Source: CAYYIS01 sp964470965
GTDB taxonomy: Bacteria; JAAXHH01; JABIQT01
Length of the DNA stretch: 64,000 bases
NCBI GenBank assembly: GCA_964470965.1
Contig: CAYYIS010000003.1
Location: 1 to 64,000, forward strand
Direction of reading: 5' to 3'
Positions within the stretch are counted from its first letter, which is position 1; each line of letters starts with the position of its first letter. The position numbers and the translations under genes were made by a program. Below are positions 8,550 through 17,069 of the stretch, one piece after another. Under the pieces are notes generated by a model. It was not told the DNA's origin and made no database searches. It was given only the letters and a program-made list of their open reading frames with translations.

Positions 8550-9991
8550 GTGCGAAGTCCCCCCTTCACATATGCCCACACGAGCTTCAGATCATTATCC
8601 GGTATAGCACGTACTACAACAAGCATAATAGTATAGACGAGAGCTGCGCTTCCCATGCTGACAAAAGGATTCACATCACGCAAAGCGAAAACGGAGAGCG
8701 TGGTTATGAATGCGGCCACGCCGGGCCGGACAATCAGTGGCCGGAGCGCCAGCGTGCCCAGGTTTCGGGATAGATGGAACAGGACCAGAACACAGGCAAC
8801 CCCTTCCGACGCCAGAATAGCCCAGGCGGCGCCCATGCCGCCCCACTCCGGTATCAAAATCACGTTTAATATGAGATTAATCAGAAGGCTGACCAGGCCG
8901 ATTTTTACAAGAACGCCTTCCTGATGCAGCGAAAACAAGACATTGTTCGCCACATTTGTTGTAAAGTAAAAGAAGCTCATCCAGATCAGCACTCTGAGGA
9001 TTGGGGCGGCTTCCGAGAATGCAGCACCGTAGATCAGAATAAGCAACTCCGCATAAAATGTCACCAGTACACCGATCCCTATGGCTATAATGATCATATA
9101 CCGCAAGGACCGTGACACCACCCGGATAAAATCATCAGTGAGTGCACCGGCTGTCTCCACCATCACTGGAAACGATGCGAATTTAAAAATACCGGGGATA
9201 ATTCTGACCATAAAAATGATACGATATGCAGCATTATACCTGCCGGTTTCGGCATCTCCCGCCAGAAAGCCCAGGATGACCGTATCGATGTTAAAGCATA
9301 TCGTACTGAAGCACAGGATTGCTATAAATGGCGCCGCCTGACGGATCAGACTTCTGCAGAATGCCATATCCAGTGCCAGAACAGGCCGCGCGATACGTGT
9401 CACAGTCAGGACGAACGCCAGGCCGCAGGTCAGGATCGACAGAATCATATGAATCGCTGTAAACTCAAACACACCGTATCCCATAAACAGGATCAGTGTT
9501 CCTCCCGCCAGCATCAGGATGCTGTAGCCGGCAGTCAGTATAGATTCATACTGTAGCTTCTGTAGTGCTTGAAACGACCACCGCACCCCGTTTCCGATCC
9601 CAATGAAACAGGTCGCCACAGCGAGGAGCCAGACGAGAGGTGCCTTGTCGTCCGGAACGCCGGTGGCGATGATGGCGATACCTGTGAGGCCCAACGCAAC
9701 GACTGCCAGAAGTGTTCGAAGAATACCGATGTTACCCAGGTATTTCGCTATCAGCGCACGGTCCTGTGCGACCGCACGGACTGCCAGCGTACTCAATCCC
9801 AAATCAGAGAGAGCGGCAAACAGGGTGGCAAACGAATTGGCAAAGGCATACCGACCGAGACCTACCTCCCCGAGATACCGAGCGACCACAATAAAGAGTA
9901 CAGCTCCTGTCGCCTTATTCACGAGGATTCCGACGGACATGATGGCGATATTTCGAGTCACGCCTGCAAATCGGTTCATGGTGTTACTCAT
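8546..9991 (-). CDS. polysaccharide flippase (Wzx / MATE-MOP superfamily)
   Basis: This 481-residue protein has about 12-14 hydrophobic helices along its whole length and the N-terminal pattern GILVNKATGAVLFIVVARYL typical of oligosaccharide flippases. These proteins turn undecaprenyl-linked glycan units from the cytoplasmic to the periplasmic side of the inner membrane. The start ATG has CGGAGT upstream and overlaps the end of galE by 8 bases. The small gene at 8319-8549 overlaps its stop. Its place among glycosyltransferases fits a Wzx-dependent export route. No obvious Wzy polymerase is seen, though the YfhO or DUF2723 proteins could act after export. Confidence 0.85.
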   Translation of the reverse strand: MSNTMNRFAGVTRNIAIMSVGILVNKATGAVLFIVVARYLGEVGLGRYAFANSFATLFAALSDLGLSTLAVRAVAQDRALIAKYLGNIGILRTLLAVVALGLTGIAIIATGVPDDKAPLVWLLAVATCFIGIGNGVRWSFQALQKLQYESILTAGYSILMLAGGTLILFMGYGVFEFTAIHMILSILTCGLAFVLTVTRIARPVLALDMAFCRSLIRQAAPFIAILCFSTICFNIDTVILGFLAGDAETGRYNAAYRIIFMVRIIPGIFKFASFPVMVETAGALTDDFIRVVSRSLRYMIIIAIGIGVLVTFYAELLILIYGAAFSEAAPILRVLIWMSFFYFTTNVANNVLFSLHQEGVLVKIGLVSLLINLILNVILIPEWGGMGAAWAILASEGVACVLVLFHLSRNLGTLALRPLIVRPGVAAFITTLSVFALRDVNPFVSMGSAALVYTIMLVVVRAIPDNDLKLVWAYVKGGLRT

Positions 9992-10958
9992 AGGACTCCG
10001 GAGATTGGGTCCATATCCACGCGCTCTTTATGATTTCCTCAATTGTAGAACGTTGGAAGCGAAGTCCTAACTTTCGCATTACTTTTTCCGACGAGGCGAC
10101 CAGCATGGCCGGATCGCCAGCACGCCGTGCACCGATGGTGTATGGAACCGATAGGCCTGTGATCCGCTCTACTGCGGACACCACATCCAAGACCGTCGTG
10201 CCGGTACTACTTCCAAGATTAAAATCATCAAAATCGTGATGCCTTGCAAGATATTCTGCAGAAAGAATATGGGCAGTTGCGATGTCATAGACATGCAAAT
10301 AATCACGGACGCACGTGCCGTCTTCGGTCGGATAGTCGTTTCCGAAAACCGTCAGATGGTTCCGACGACCCAGGATCGCCGAGAATGCCAGGGGGACCAG
10401 GTGTTCCTCGACAGGACGCGCTTCGCCGTGACGTTCAGTTGCGCCGGCAGCATTGAAGTAACGGAAGATATGCACACGGAAACCGTGGCATATATGATAC
10501 CACCGGAGCAGGTGTTCAAATGCGAGTTTAGAATCTCCATAGGGATTGCAGGGATGCTTGGGGTGGGTTTCGTCAATGGGTGTCTGCACCGGCTCTCCAA
10601 ACACTGCGGCGGTGGAGGAAAACACCATGGTTCGACAATCCGCTTCGCACATGGCTTCCAGCAGGTTGATACCTTGTGACAGATTGACTTCATAGAACAG
10701 AGTCGGATTCTCCATAGAAAGCGGCACGCTGATTTCGGCCGCCAGATGGAAAACACCGTCGATTCCCTGTGCGAATATTTGGTCCAGAACCGTTCTGTCT
10801 CCGCACTGTGCTTCGTAAAAAATGGCATCCGGTTCCACCGCCTTCCGTCTGCCCTGTCGCAAATCATCTATGACGTAGACAGTATGTCCGGCCTCGAGTA
10901 ACAGTTCCACACACACGGACCCGATATATCCGGCTCCACCGGTAACCAAGTATTTCAA
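9984..10958 (-). CDS. galE: UDP-glucose 4-epimerase
   Basis: This 324-residue short-chain dehydrogenase of the extended type interconverts UDP-glucose and UDP-galactose (or the N-acetyl forms). It has the NAD motif VTGGAGYIGS at the N-terminus, the catalytic serine region FSSTAAVFG, and the YxxxK pair in NPYGDSKLAFEHLL. The C-terminal half contains RYFNAAGA and GTCVRDYLHVYD, both characteristic of GalE. The start is TTG within a TTGA overlap with the preceding glycosyltransferase, with AAAGGA upstream. It supplies galactose-type nucleotide sugars to the cluster. Length and motifs are normal. Confidence 0.92.
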   Translation of the reverse strand: MKYLVTGGAGYIGSVCVELLLEAGHTVYVIDDLRQGRRKAVEPDAIFYEAQCGDRTVLDQIFAQGIDGVFHLAAEISVPLSMENPTLFYEVNLSQGINLLEAMCEADCRTMVFSSTAAVFGEPVQTPIDETHPKHPCNPYGDSKLAFEHLLRWYHICHGFRVHIFRYFNAAGATERHGEARPVEEHLVPLAFSAILGRRNHLTVFGNDYPTEDGTCVRDYLHVYDIATAHILSAEYLARHHDFDDFNLGSSTGTTVLDVVSAVERITGLSVPYTIGARRAGDPAMLVASSEKVMRKLGLRFQRSTIEEIIKSAWIWTQSPESYE

Positions 10959-12085
10959 ACGATTTTCCTTTCTATGGCGTCGGCGACCATCTTTCCTATA
11001 TGTACTTCAGTGGCCTGGGCCAGATAGGTCTGTCTTCCGCCTCCGGCAACGCGTCGCAGCAGCTCCGGATCGGCTCGGGCGCGCAGGATGGTACGGCTCA
11101 GGGCTTCGGGGTCTCCACGGGGGCAGAGGAGTGCGTTTTCACCATCGGTGAGCAATTCCCGAATAGCCACGGAATCTCCTGTGATGATCGGCCATCCCAT
11201 CGAAATCCCCCAAAACACCTTCCCCGGAATCACACGGCCGGCTTTGTCTGTCGTGCCGAAGATACCCAGGCAAACATCCGCCTGAGTCAGGCAATCGGGT
11301 AGCTGGTCATAGGCTACCCAGTCGGAGAAGTGGATATTACGCAGGTCCAGGTCGGAGGCCAATTTTTGAATTTCGTCCGATAGCTGCCCTTTCCCTATGA
11401 AGTTGAACTCGATATCCGGCTCATCATTCAGAAGCTTTGCAGCATGCATCATCGTATGCAGACCGTGGAGTGGGGTATATTTTCCCACGAATGTCAGACG
11501 AAACACATTACCCTGTTGTCTATATTCCCTAGGTGCGAACACCTGCTCTCTGACACCTACAAAGACACGGACGAATTTTTCACGGGGCAGGCCGAATGTG
11601 TTTACGAAGTAGGTGATGTGCGCCTCCGTGTCGAGCAGCACCAAGTCGGCCACACGGCAAGTCCATCGGTCCAACCGGCGCAGAAATCCGCTCATGAACG
11701 AGCCTTCGCCAAATGCCGCCCGGTCATCCACGAGTGTATCGCAGAGCGAAATGAGCGGATTGAAAACCAGCATACGTCTGGGAAACCGGGTAAGAATCCA
11801 GGCGAGCGGTATATCGAAATGGCCGATATAGCCGACCATAAGCACATCGTAACGCCGGACCGAGAACAGGTGTTTCAAGAAGAGCTTCACGTAAGCGACC
11901 AGGACTTCGACAGCCCTTTTGATGAGGGATGCAACCTGCAGATAACTGCCTGTTTTATTAACTTGCCGTTCCCAGAGCGGGACATGGCATTCCTGTACGT
12001 CCCACCCATATTTCCGGAGCCCATCAATGATAGTCCGGTTTCGTACATAATCCTTTTCATATGTGCCGAAATAGCAAACCCGCAA
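10955..12085 (-). CDS. GT4-like glycosyltransferase
   Basis: This 376-residue protein has a GT-B layout. The N-terminus MRVCYFGTYEKDYVRNRTII resembles glycosyltransferases of exopolysaccharide clusters. The C-terminal half has RLTFVGKYTPLHGLHTMM and FNFIGKGQLSDEIQKLA, the usual strands around the nucleotide-sugar site. The canonical E-x7-E motif is not present in simple form; the corresponding region reads GKVFWGISMGWPIITGD, as in a divergent subfamily. The start is probably TTG, with AAGGCGG upstream. It is followed with a 4-base overlap by galE. Sugar and linkage are unknown. Confidence 0.8.
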   Translation of the reverse strand: MRVCYFGTYEKDYVRNRTIIDGLRKYGWDVQECHVPLWERQVNKTGSYLQVASLIKRAVEVLVAYVKLFLKHLFSVRRYDVLMVGYIGHFDIPLAWILTRFPRRMLVFNPLISLCDTLVDDRAAFGEGSFMSGFLRRLDRWTCRVADLVLLDTEAHITYFVNTFGLPREKFVRVFVGVREQVFAPREYRQQGNVFRLTFVGKYTPLHGLHTMMHAAKLLNDEPDIEFNFIGKGQLSDEIQKLASDLDLRNIHFSDWVAYDQLPDCLTQADVCLGIFGTTDKAGRVIPGKVFWGISMGWPIITGDSVAIRELLTDGENALLCPRGDPEALSRTILRARADPELLRRVAGGGRQTYLAQATEVHIGKMVADAIERKIV

Positions 12086-12096
12086 CGTGAGCCGCC

Positions 12097-13056
12097 TTAC
12101 CTGTCGCCCAGTGCTTTGAACGTTTCAAGCTGGTAATATTTCGGGTTTTCAAAGTCACTGAAATAGTCTTTGTTGGCGATGAGATCCTGAACGATCGACG
12201 GAACACCGTGCGTCGGTTTGAAGTTCAGAATCTCACGTGCTTTGTCGATATTCACCTTATAGTTTCGCAGATCGTGCACGTGTTTGATTTTCAGTTCTAT
12301 CTCCAGACCCATATCTTCTTCGATCACAGATTTCACGATGTCACCTATCTCACCCAGCGTGTAGTTCCCCGAGGCGACATTAAATATCCCTGAAATCTCC
12401 GCACGGGCTTCTATGGACCGGACGTATCCGGACACGGCATCCTGGATGCCAAGGATGGGACGCCAGATCGCGGGGTTGTTAACCGTGACCCTTCGTTCCT
12501 CCATGGCATACCTGAACATGGTGTTGACACACACATCAAGACGCATGCGAGGGCTGTAACCGGATACGGTGCCCTGGCGCAGGCAGATGACGGAAAATTG
12601 GTCGTCCACCATCTGCATGGCGGCCCGCTCTCCCTGCAATTTTGAAATCCCGTAGGGATAATTTGACACCGTAGGGGATTCCTCGTCATACAGTTCGTTG
12701 GAGGTATATCCATATACGGAACAGGAACTGGCGTAGATATACCGCTTGGTTCCGGCGCGCTTGGCCAGGTAGCCCAGATATGCGGGGCCAGCGCCGTTTT
12801 GGATGAAATTCTGGCTCGGGGAGTAATCGGCCATAGGATCGTTGGACAATCCCGCCAGAAAAATCACCTGGTCGTACCCTTTCAGATCCTCTTCTTTGAG
12901 GTCGAAAATATCCCTTTCGATGGTGGTGGCCTGAGACGGGAGGTTGTTGCCGAACCACATCAGGTCGAGCACCGTCACTTCATAGCCCCGGTTCAGAAGA
13001 TGTGGCACCAGCACCGAGCCTAGATATCCGGCACCGCCGGCGATGAAGATTTTCAC
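12097..13056 (-). CDS. NAD-dependent nucleotide-sugar epimerase/dehydratase
   Basis: This extended short-chain dehydrogenase has about 319 residues. The Rossmann motif IAGGAGYLGS sits at the N-terminus, SSCSVYG marks the serine strand and YPYGISKLQGE carries the catalytic Tyr and Lys. I place the start at GTG 13056: the open frame continues 79 codons upstream, but those residues carry no domain and AAGGA precedes the GTG. That GTG also overlaps the TGA of the tail of the decayed gene upstream (GTGA). It probably makes a modified nucleotide sugar. The motif ATTIERDIFD and the C-terminus suggest a GDP- or UDP-sugar epimerase, but the substrate cannot be fixed. Confidence 0.82.
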   Translation of the reverse strand: MKIFIAGGAGYLGSVLVPHLLNRGYEVTVLDLMWFGNNLPSQATTIERDIFDLKEEDLKGYDQVIFLAGLSNDPMADYSPSQNFIQNGAGPAYLGYLAKRAGTKRYIYASSCSVYGYTSNELYDEESPTVSNYPYGISKLQGERAAMQMVDDQFSVICLRQGTVSGYSPRMRLDVCVNTMFRYAMEERRVTVNNPAIWRPILGIQDAVSGYVRSIEARAEISGIFNVASGNYTLGEIGDIVKSVIEEDMGLEIELKIKHVHDLRNYKVNIDKAREILNFKPTHGVPSIVQDLIANKDYFSDFENPKYYQLETFKALGDR

Positions 13057-13947
13057 CTTTCTGATTCCTTTGTCTTTAGTTTGAGACGATGTCGTTGCAC
13101 CAGAGAAAAGGCGCCGGATCCCGTCACAAAGATACCCAGAAGCAGAATTTAGCCTCCGCCTGATACCCGTGGCATTGGTCAGCTGATCTAATTTCGCAGG
13201 CAGTATCGTTGAAAAACCCGGGGACGCTTCTGCACAAGTCCGACGGCTCCAGTCGTCGCCCATTCGGTGCCAACGATAAAGATCAGGATTCAAGACCGGA
13301 TTAATGGATTGTAGTTTCTGTTTGTTACGACATTATTGCTGCCGCTTGAATGATTCTGATTTTATGATGGACCAGGCCGGGCAAGTAAACAAGCAACTCT
13401 TTGTTGACCAGCGTACCGAGCAACAGCAAGGTGCTGATAGATGTCAACACTTGAATGAAAGAAAATAGAGATGGAAATTCTGCCAAGATGGACGCAATAG
13501 AATAAGTCAGTCCGATGATAATAACGCCCATAATTAACAGGTAAATTTCACCCGTGTCTAACAGGGGACGCTGAGCAAGGTAATATAGAACCAGTACAAA
13601 GCCGGAATGTATCAATGCGCTGACGGTCATAACCAGTTGGGAGGGCCACCGGCCGTCAATGGGAAACCACATCAGAAACCGGACGCCTGTAATCAGGAAA
13701 CGGTTTTCGTCATGAATGAAACTCAGATCCCCAGGCCGTAATGTACCCCCTTCATGGGCTTAAAGAAACCCAATGCGCTCCATTCATCTTCGAAAGATAA
13801 CTGCTCACAGTAATAGTGGAGGAGGCGAAATCCCACTCCACAGATCGTAAAAAACCTACCGGTAAACAGGATCCACGAACTGCAGGTCAGGATGTTTTCC
13901 ATATAATCTAAGTGCATACGTGACCTGTCCAGATACCGGGACGTCAA
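13053..13947 (-). pseudogene. decayed multi-spanning membrane protein, perhaps a GT-C glycosyltransferase
   Basis: Several frames together look like scraps of one membrane protein. The first piece (13947-13723) has an N-terminal helix and then YYCEQLSFEDEWSALGFF, where the acidic DE pair after helix one resembles GT-C (ArnT/GT39-like) enzymes. A second frame (13742-13325) reads DENRFLITGVRFLMWFPIDG followed by three or four helices. Further scraps such as ILIFIVGTEWATTGAVGLV and a last helix ILLLGIFVTGSGAFSLVQRH (ending at TGA 13055-13053, overlapping the next gene) follow after in-frame stops. The whole span is about 300 codons, shorter than a normal GT-C enzyme, so internal loss as well as frameshifts is likely. 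The family call is an inference. Confidence 0.5.
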
Positions 13948-14894
13948 TCTAGTCTCGACTTAATCGCGTACGCCTCGGTTTTCCCGGAAGCATGAGCGAT
14001 CATTTCGCCGATCAACCCCATGGACATCAGCTGGATACCCAAGAGCATTAACAGCACGCTAAACAGTAGAAGGGGACGGGTACCGATGCCGGTGCCCTGC
14101 AGCCACAACCAGGTCAGATACACCGCAAAACCAAAACCGATTCCGAAAGAAAGCAATCCAAAGGTACCGAACCAGTGAAGGGGGCGGCGGGTGTATTTGG
14201 AAACGAAATATATCGTCAACAAATCAAAAAAACCGTGCGTAAACCGACCGGCTCCGAATTTGGTTTCGCCGTATTTACGAGGGTGATGTTGCACCGGTCG
14301 TTCCGTCACTAGAAAGCCAGACCAGTAGGCTAGCACAGGGAGGTACCTGTGCAGCTCGCCATAGACAGTAATCGTTTTGACTACCTCGCACCGATAGGCT
14401 TTCAACCCGCAGTTGAAATCGTGAAGACGCAGACCGCTCACCATGCCGGTCACCCGGTTGAAGAGTTTTGAGGGCAGTGTTTTCGCGATTGGATCCTGGC
14501 GCGCTTGTTTCCATCCGGACACCAGGTCGCTACCCTCTTCAATCTGTTGGATGAGTCCTGGTATTTCCTTTGGATCATCCTGCAGATCCGCATCGATGGT
14601 CACTACGTATTTCCGTCCCCGGGCTTCTTCAAAACCTACCGAAAGTGCAGCGGATTTGCCGTAATTCCGGCGAAACTGAATGGCCCTCACCCGTTCGTCC
14701 TGGCTCCGGAATTCGCCGATCGCCTGGAACGATCCGTCCCTGCTGCCGTCGTCTATGAAAAGCAGTTCGAATGACAGGCCGGCCGGTTCAATCGCTGCCA
14801 CCAGCTGGGCGTAGAGTTCAGGAAGGCTCTCTGCCTCGTTATAGAGCGGTATGAGCACGGTAAGATCAGGATCTTTAAATACCGGTTCACTCAT
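13944..14894 (-). CDS. polyprenyl-phosphate glycosyltransferase (GT2, GtrB/DPM1-like)
   Basis: This 316-residue protein has an N-terminal GT-A domain (LTVLIPLYNEAESLPELYAQ, then the DxD in TIDADLQDDPKEI at about residue 95) and two C-terminal membrane helices (about 228-290). This is the layout of GtrB, ArnC and bacterial dolichol-phosphate-mannose synthases, which load a sugar onto undecaprenyl phosphate. Such lipid-linked sugars are the donors for GT-C enzymes, which fits the decayed membrane protein just downstream and the YfhO and DUF2723 proteins in the cluster. The start ATG overlaps the stop of the preceding gene (ATGA). Confidence 0.88.
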   Translation of the reverse strand: MSEPVFKDPDLTVLIPLYNEAESLPELYAQLVAAIEPAGLSFELLFIDDGSRDGSFQAIGEFRSQDERVRAIQFRRNYGKSAALSVGFEEARGRKYVVTIDADLQDDPKEIPGLIQQIEEGSDLVSGWKQARQDPIAKTLPSKLFNRVTGMVSGLRLHDFNCGLKAYRCEVVKTITVYGELHRYLPVLAYWSGFLVTERPVQHHPRKYGETKFGAGRFTHGFFDLLTIYFVSKYTRRPLHWFGTFGLLSFGIGFGFAVYLTWLWLQGTGIGTRPLLLFSVLLMLLGIQLMSMGLIGEMIAHASGKTEAYAIKSRLD

Positions 14895-15889
14895 GACGCG
14901 TCCTTAGTTATGACATCCATCGGCATCTGCTTGTGCGTTACTGACATCGGCTTACGTTCAGTCTGAAGGGCGAAGAGCAGGCCGCCGGGCAGGCTGGACA
15001 AGACCGTGATTCCGTAAATAATCAGGGACAGTGCCAGTGCCTCGGAATCCGGCCGGCCGATCTGGGCGAAGAGCAGGACATATCCGCCTTCACGTATCCC
15101 AAGTGCGTTTATCGAAAACGGGAACATACTGATCGTACCGATGATCGGCACGAATACAAGGAAGTACATAGGGTGAATCGGCAGGGCCAGCGCCCGGGCG
15201 ACGAGAATATTCATCACTACAATTACGCCTTGATACAGCACCGACAGTGCGAAATTAGCCGCCAGCGCTCCGCGATGAGAGCCGTACTGGAACAGCACGT
15301 CATGGAGTCGTGCGACCTTACGGCCGAGATCGAACACCGAAACGAGACTGTAGGTCGGTCTCAACCATTGGACGCCCCACCTGCCGAATAAAACCGGAAA
15401 CGCCGCGAGCATCATCAGATACAGAACAACCGTGGCGGGTACAATATATGTGTGTTCCAGTTCCAGCGCAATCAGCAAGAATCCCAGCAATGCCATGGAG
15501 ACGATGGCGAAGAGCCCCATGAATCGCTCGATAAACACGGAGGCGAAGGCGTCGGCCCGTTTTCCCAGGTCTGCACCGGCGCTGAAGGCACGTACTGCGT
15601 CGCCGCCTATGCTGGTGGGTAAAAAGTTACTGAAGAAATTCCCGATAAAATACAGTCCGGTGGTCCGGTACAGGGTAAGCGGAACACCACGGGACTTCAA
15701 CAGCACCTCCCAGCGATAGGCCACTACCACCACGGAAGCGAGGTAGGCGATGATAGCGAGTGCCACGTTACCCCCGTCGGCCTCGGCGATAAGACTGAGC
15801 ACCTGGCTCAGGTCAGTCTGGGTGATCAACCACGACATAAGGCCGATGCTGAGACCGTATTTTAGGATTTTGACAAGTCTGGGATCCAT
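14891..15889 (-). CDS. YbhN/UPF0104-type membrane protein (LPG-synthase TM region family)
   Basis: This 332-residue integral membrane protein has about eight helices. Signatures are YRWEVLLKSRGVPLTLYRTT, FFSNFLPTSIGGDAVRAFSA and a C-terminal PFSINALGIREGGYVLLF, matching the membrane domain shared by UPF0104 proteins and lysylphosphatidylglycerol synthases. There is no soluble aminoacyl-transfer domain, so it is not MprF itself. Family members often accompany GtrB-type transferases and are thought to move lipids or lipid-linked sugars across the membrane. It overlaps the GT2 gene by 4 bases, supporting a joint function. Confidence 0.8.
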   Translation of the reverse strand: MDPRLVKILKYGLSIGLMSWLITQTDLSQVLSLIAEADGGNVALAIIAYLASVVVVAYRWEVLLKSRGVPLTLYRTTGLYFIGNFFSNFLPTSIGGDAVRAFSAGADLGKRADAFASVFIERFMGLFAIVSMALLGFLLIALELEHTYIVPATVVLYLMMLAAFPVLFGRWGVQWLRPTYSLVSVFDLGRKVARLHDVLFQYGSHRGALAANFALSVLYQGVIVVMNILVARALALPIHPMYFLVFVPIIGTISMFPFSINALGIREGGYVLLFAQIGRPDSEALALSLIIYGITVLSSLPGGLLFALQTERKPMSVTHKQMPMDVITKDAS

Positions 15890-15934
15890 AAATCAGAAGA
15901 TAGTGAATTTCTGCCTAAAATGGGAAGGAATAAA

Positions 15935-17056
15935 TCATTTCTTGAATGACTTCACCACACGTTCAATGATATTCAGGGTGCGCCCTGCGGTAAGATCCCA
16001 GGTGAAACCTGTGGCACGGTCTGCTGCTTTCTGTGCCATTTGGAGTCGTAGTGTGTCGTCTTTCAACAGCCGGATGAGCGCGTCGGCGAGTGCGGCGGTG
16101 TCGCCGAGCGGTGTGAGTATGCCGGTTTCCTGATTTACGACGGCGTCCCTCAGGCCGGGTACATCGGTAGCCACAACCGGGGTGTAACACGCGTTGGCTT
16201 CTATCACCGAAAGCCCCCATCCTTCCTTGTCTGATGGGAATGCAGCTACATCTGCATGTCGGAGCAGACGAATCTTTTCGGCGTCCGATACAGGCCCGGT
16301 GAATGTGATGATGTTTTCCAGCCCCAGCTTAGCGCTGAGCATTTTCAAGGCCTTCGAACGGTCACCGTCTCCCACGATAGAAAGGCGGGCGTCGGGCAGT
16401 TCTACATGCACCGATTTCATAGCGCGGATTAACCGGTCTACGTTCTTATACCGCTTCAGGCGTCCGAGATATATAACGGACATTCCGGATTTTTCGCCCA
16501 ACGCGTCTACTTGGCTGAAAAGAGCCCGACCGATGCCGCAGTGCACGACCTCCATCTGTCCGGAAGGAATACCCATCCGTTTCAACTCGGCCATGGTGCT
16601 TTCGGATATGACTTCGAAAGCACAGGATCCGTAGACATAGGGAATGATTCGTTCGGAAAGATATACGTAGGAGGCGAACACTGGATTGGTTTCGCGGAAA
16701 ACTGGTGCGCCGAAGAGATGTTGGACGAGTACCAGGATTGGGCGGTCTTTAACGAGGGCAGGCAGGAAAAACGGTATCTTGTTAAGGTATTCGATGATGA
16801 GATCGAAATCAGCATCCGCTAGTCTGGATCTGTAAAAACCCGGCACGGTCAGGTTGAACGTGAAATTTCCACCGTTCCTTATCACCTCGATACCGTCGAT
16901 CCATTCATGTTCCGCCGCGCCGGAAAACCGGCTGCACAGCAGCGTCACATGATGTCCGGCGGCAACGATACGGGTGAAGGTCTCTTGAAAATGGACTTCC
17001 GCTCCGCCTGCTTCTGGATGATTGATATCCCGCCAGTTAATAACCAGAATACGCAT
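15935..17056 (-). CDS. GT4-family glycosyltransferase
   Basis: This 373-residue GT-B enzyme begins MRILVINWRDINHPEAGGAE, typical of a GT4 branch found in cell-envelope clusters. It has VIYLGRLKRYKNVDRLIRAM at about residue 195 and the E-x7-E motif in KEGWGLSVIEANACYTPVV around residue 285. It transfers a nucleotide-activated sugar in the cytoplasm. It sits 13 bases after the DUF2723 gene and about 45 bases before the YbhN-type gene, in the same transcription unit. Sugar specificity is unknown. Confidence 0.88.
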   Translation of the reverse strand: MRILVINWRDINHPEAGGAEVHFQETFTRIVAAGHHVTLLCSRFSGAAEHEWIDGIEVIRNGGNFTFNLTVPGFYRSRLADADFDLIIEYLNKIPFFLPALVKDRPILVLVQHLFGAPVFRETNPVFASYVYLSERIIPYVYGSCAFEVISESTMAELKRMGIPSGQMEVVHCGIGRALFSQVDALGEKSGMSVIYLGRLKRYKNVDRLIRAMKSVHVELPDARLSIVGDGDRSKALKMLSAKLGLENIITFTGPVSDAEKIRLLRHADVAAFPSDKEGWGLSVIEANACYTPVVATDVPGLRDAVVNQETGILTPLGDTAALADALIRLLKDDTLRLQMAQKAADRATGFTWDLTAGRTLNIIERVVKSFKK

Positions 17057-17069
17057 AAGGATTCGATGT

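Noticed and set aside
12097..13293. 398-residue version of the epimerase
   Set aside because: The extra 79 N-terminal residues carry no domain, and an in-frame GTG at 13056 with AAGGA and a GTGA overlap gives a normal 319-residue enzyme.
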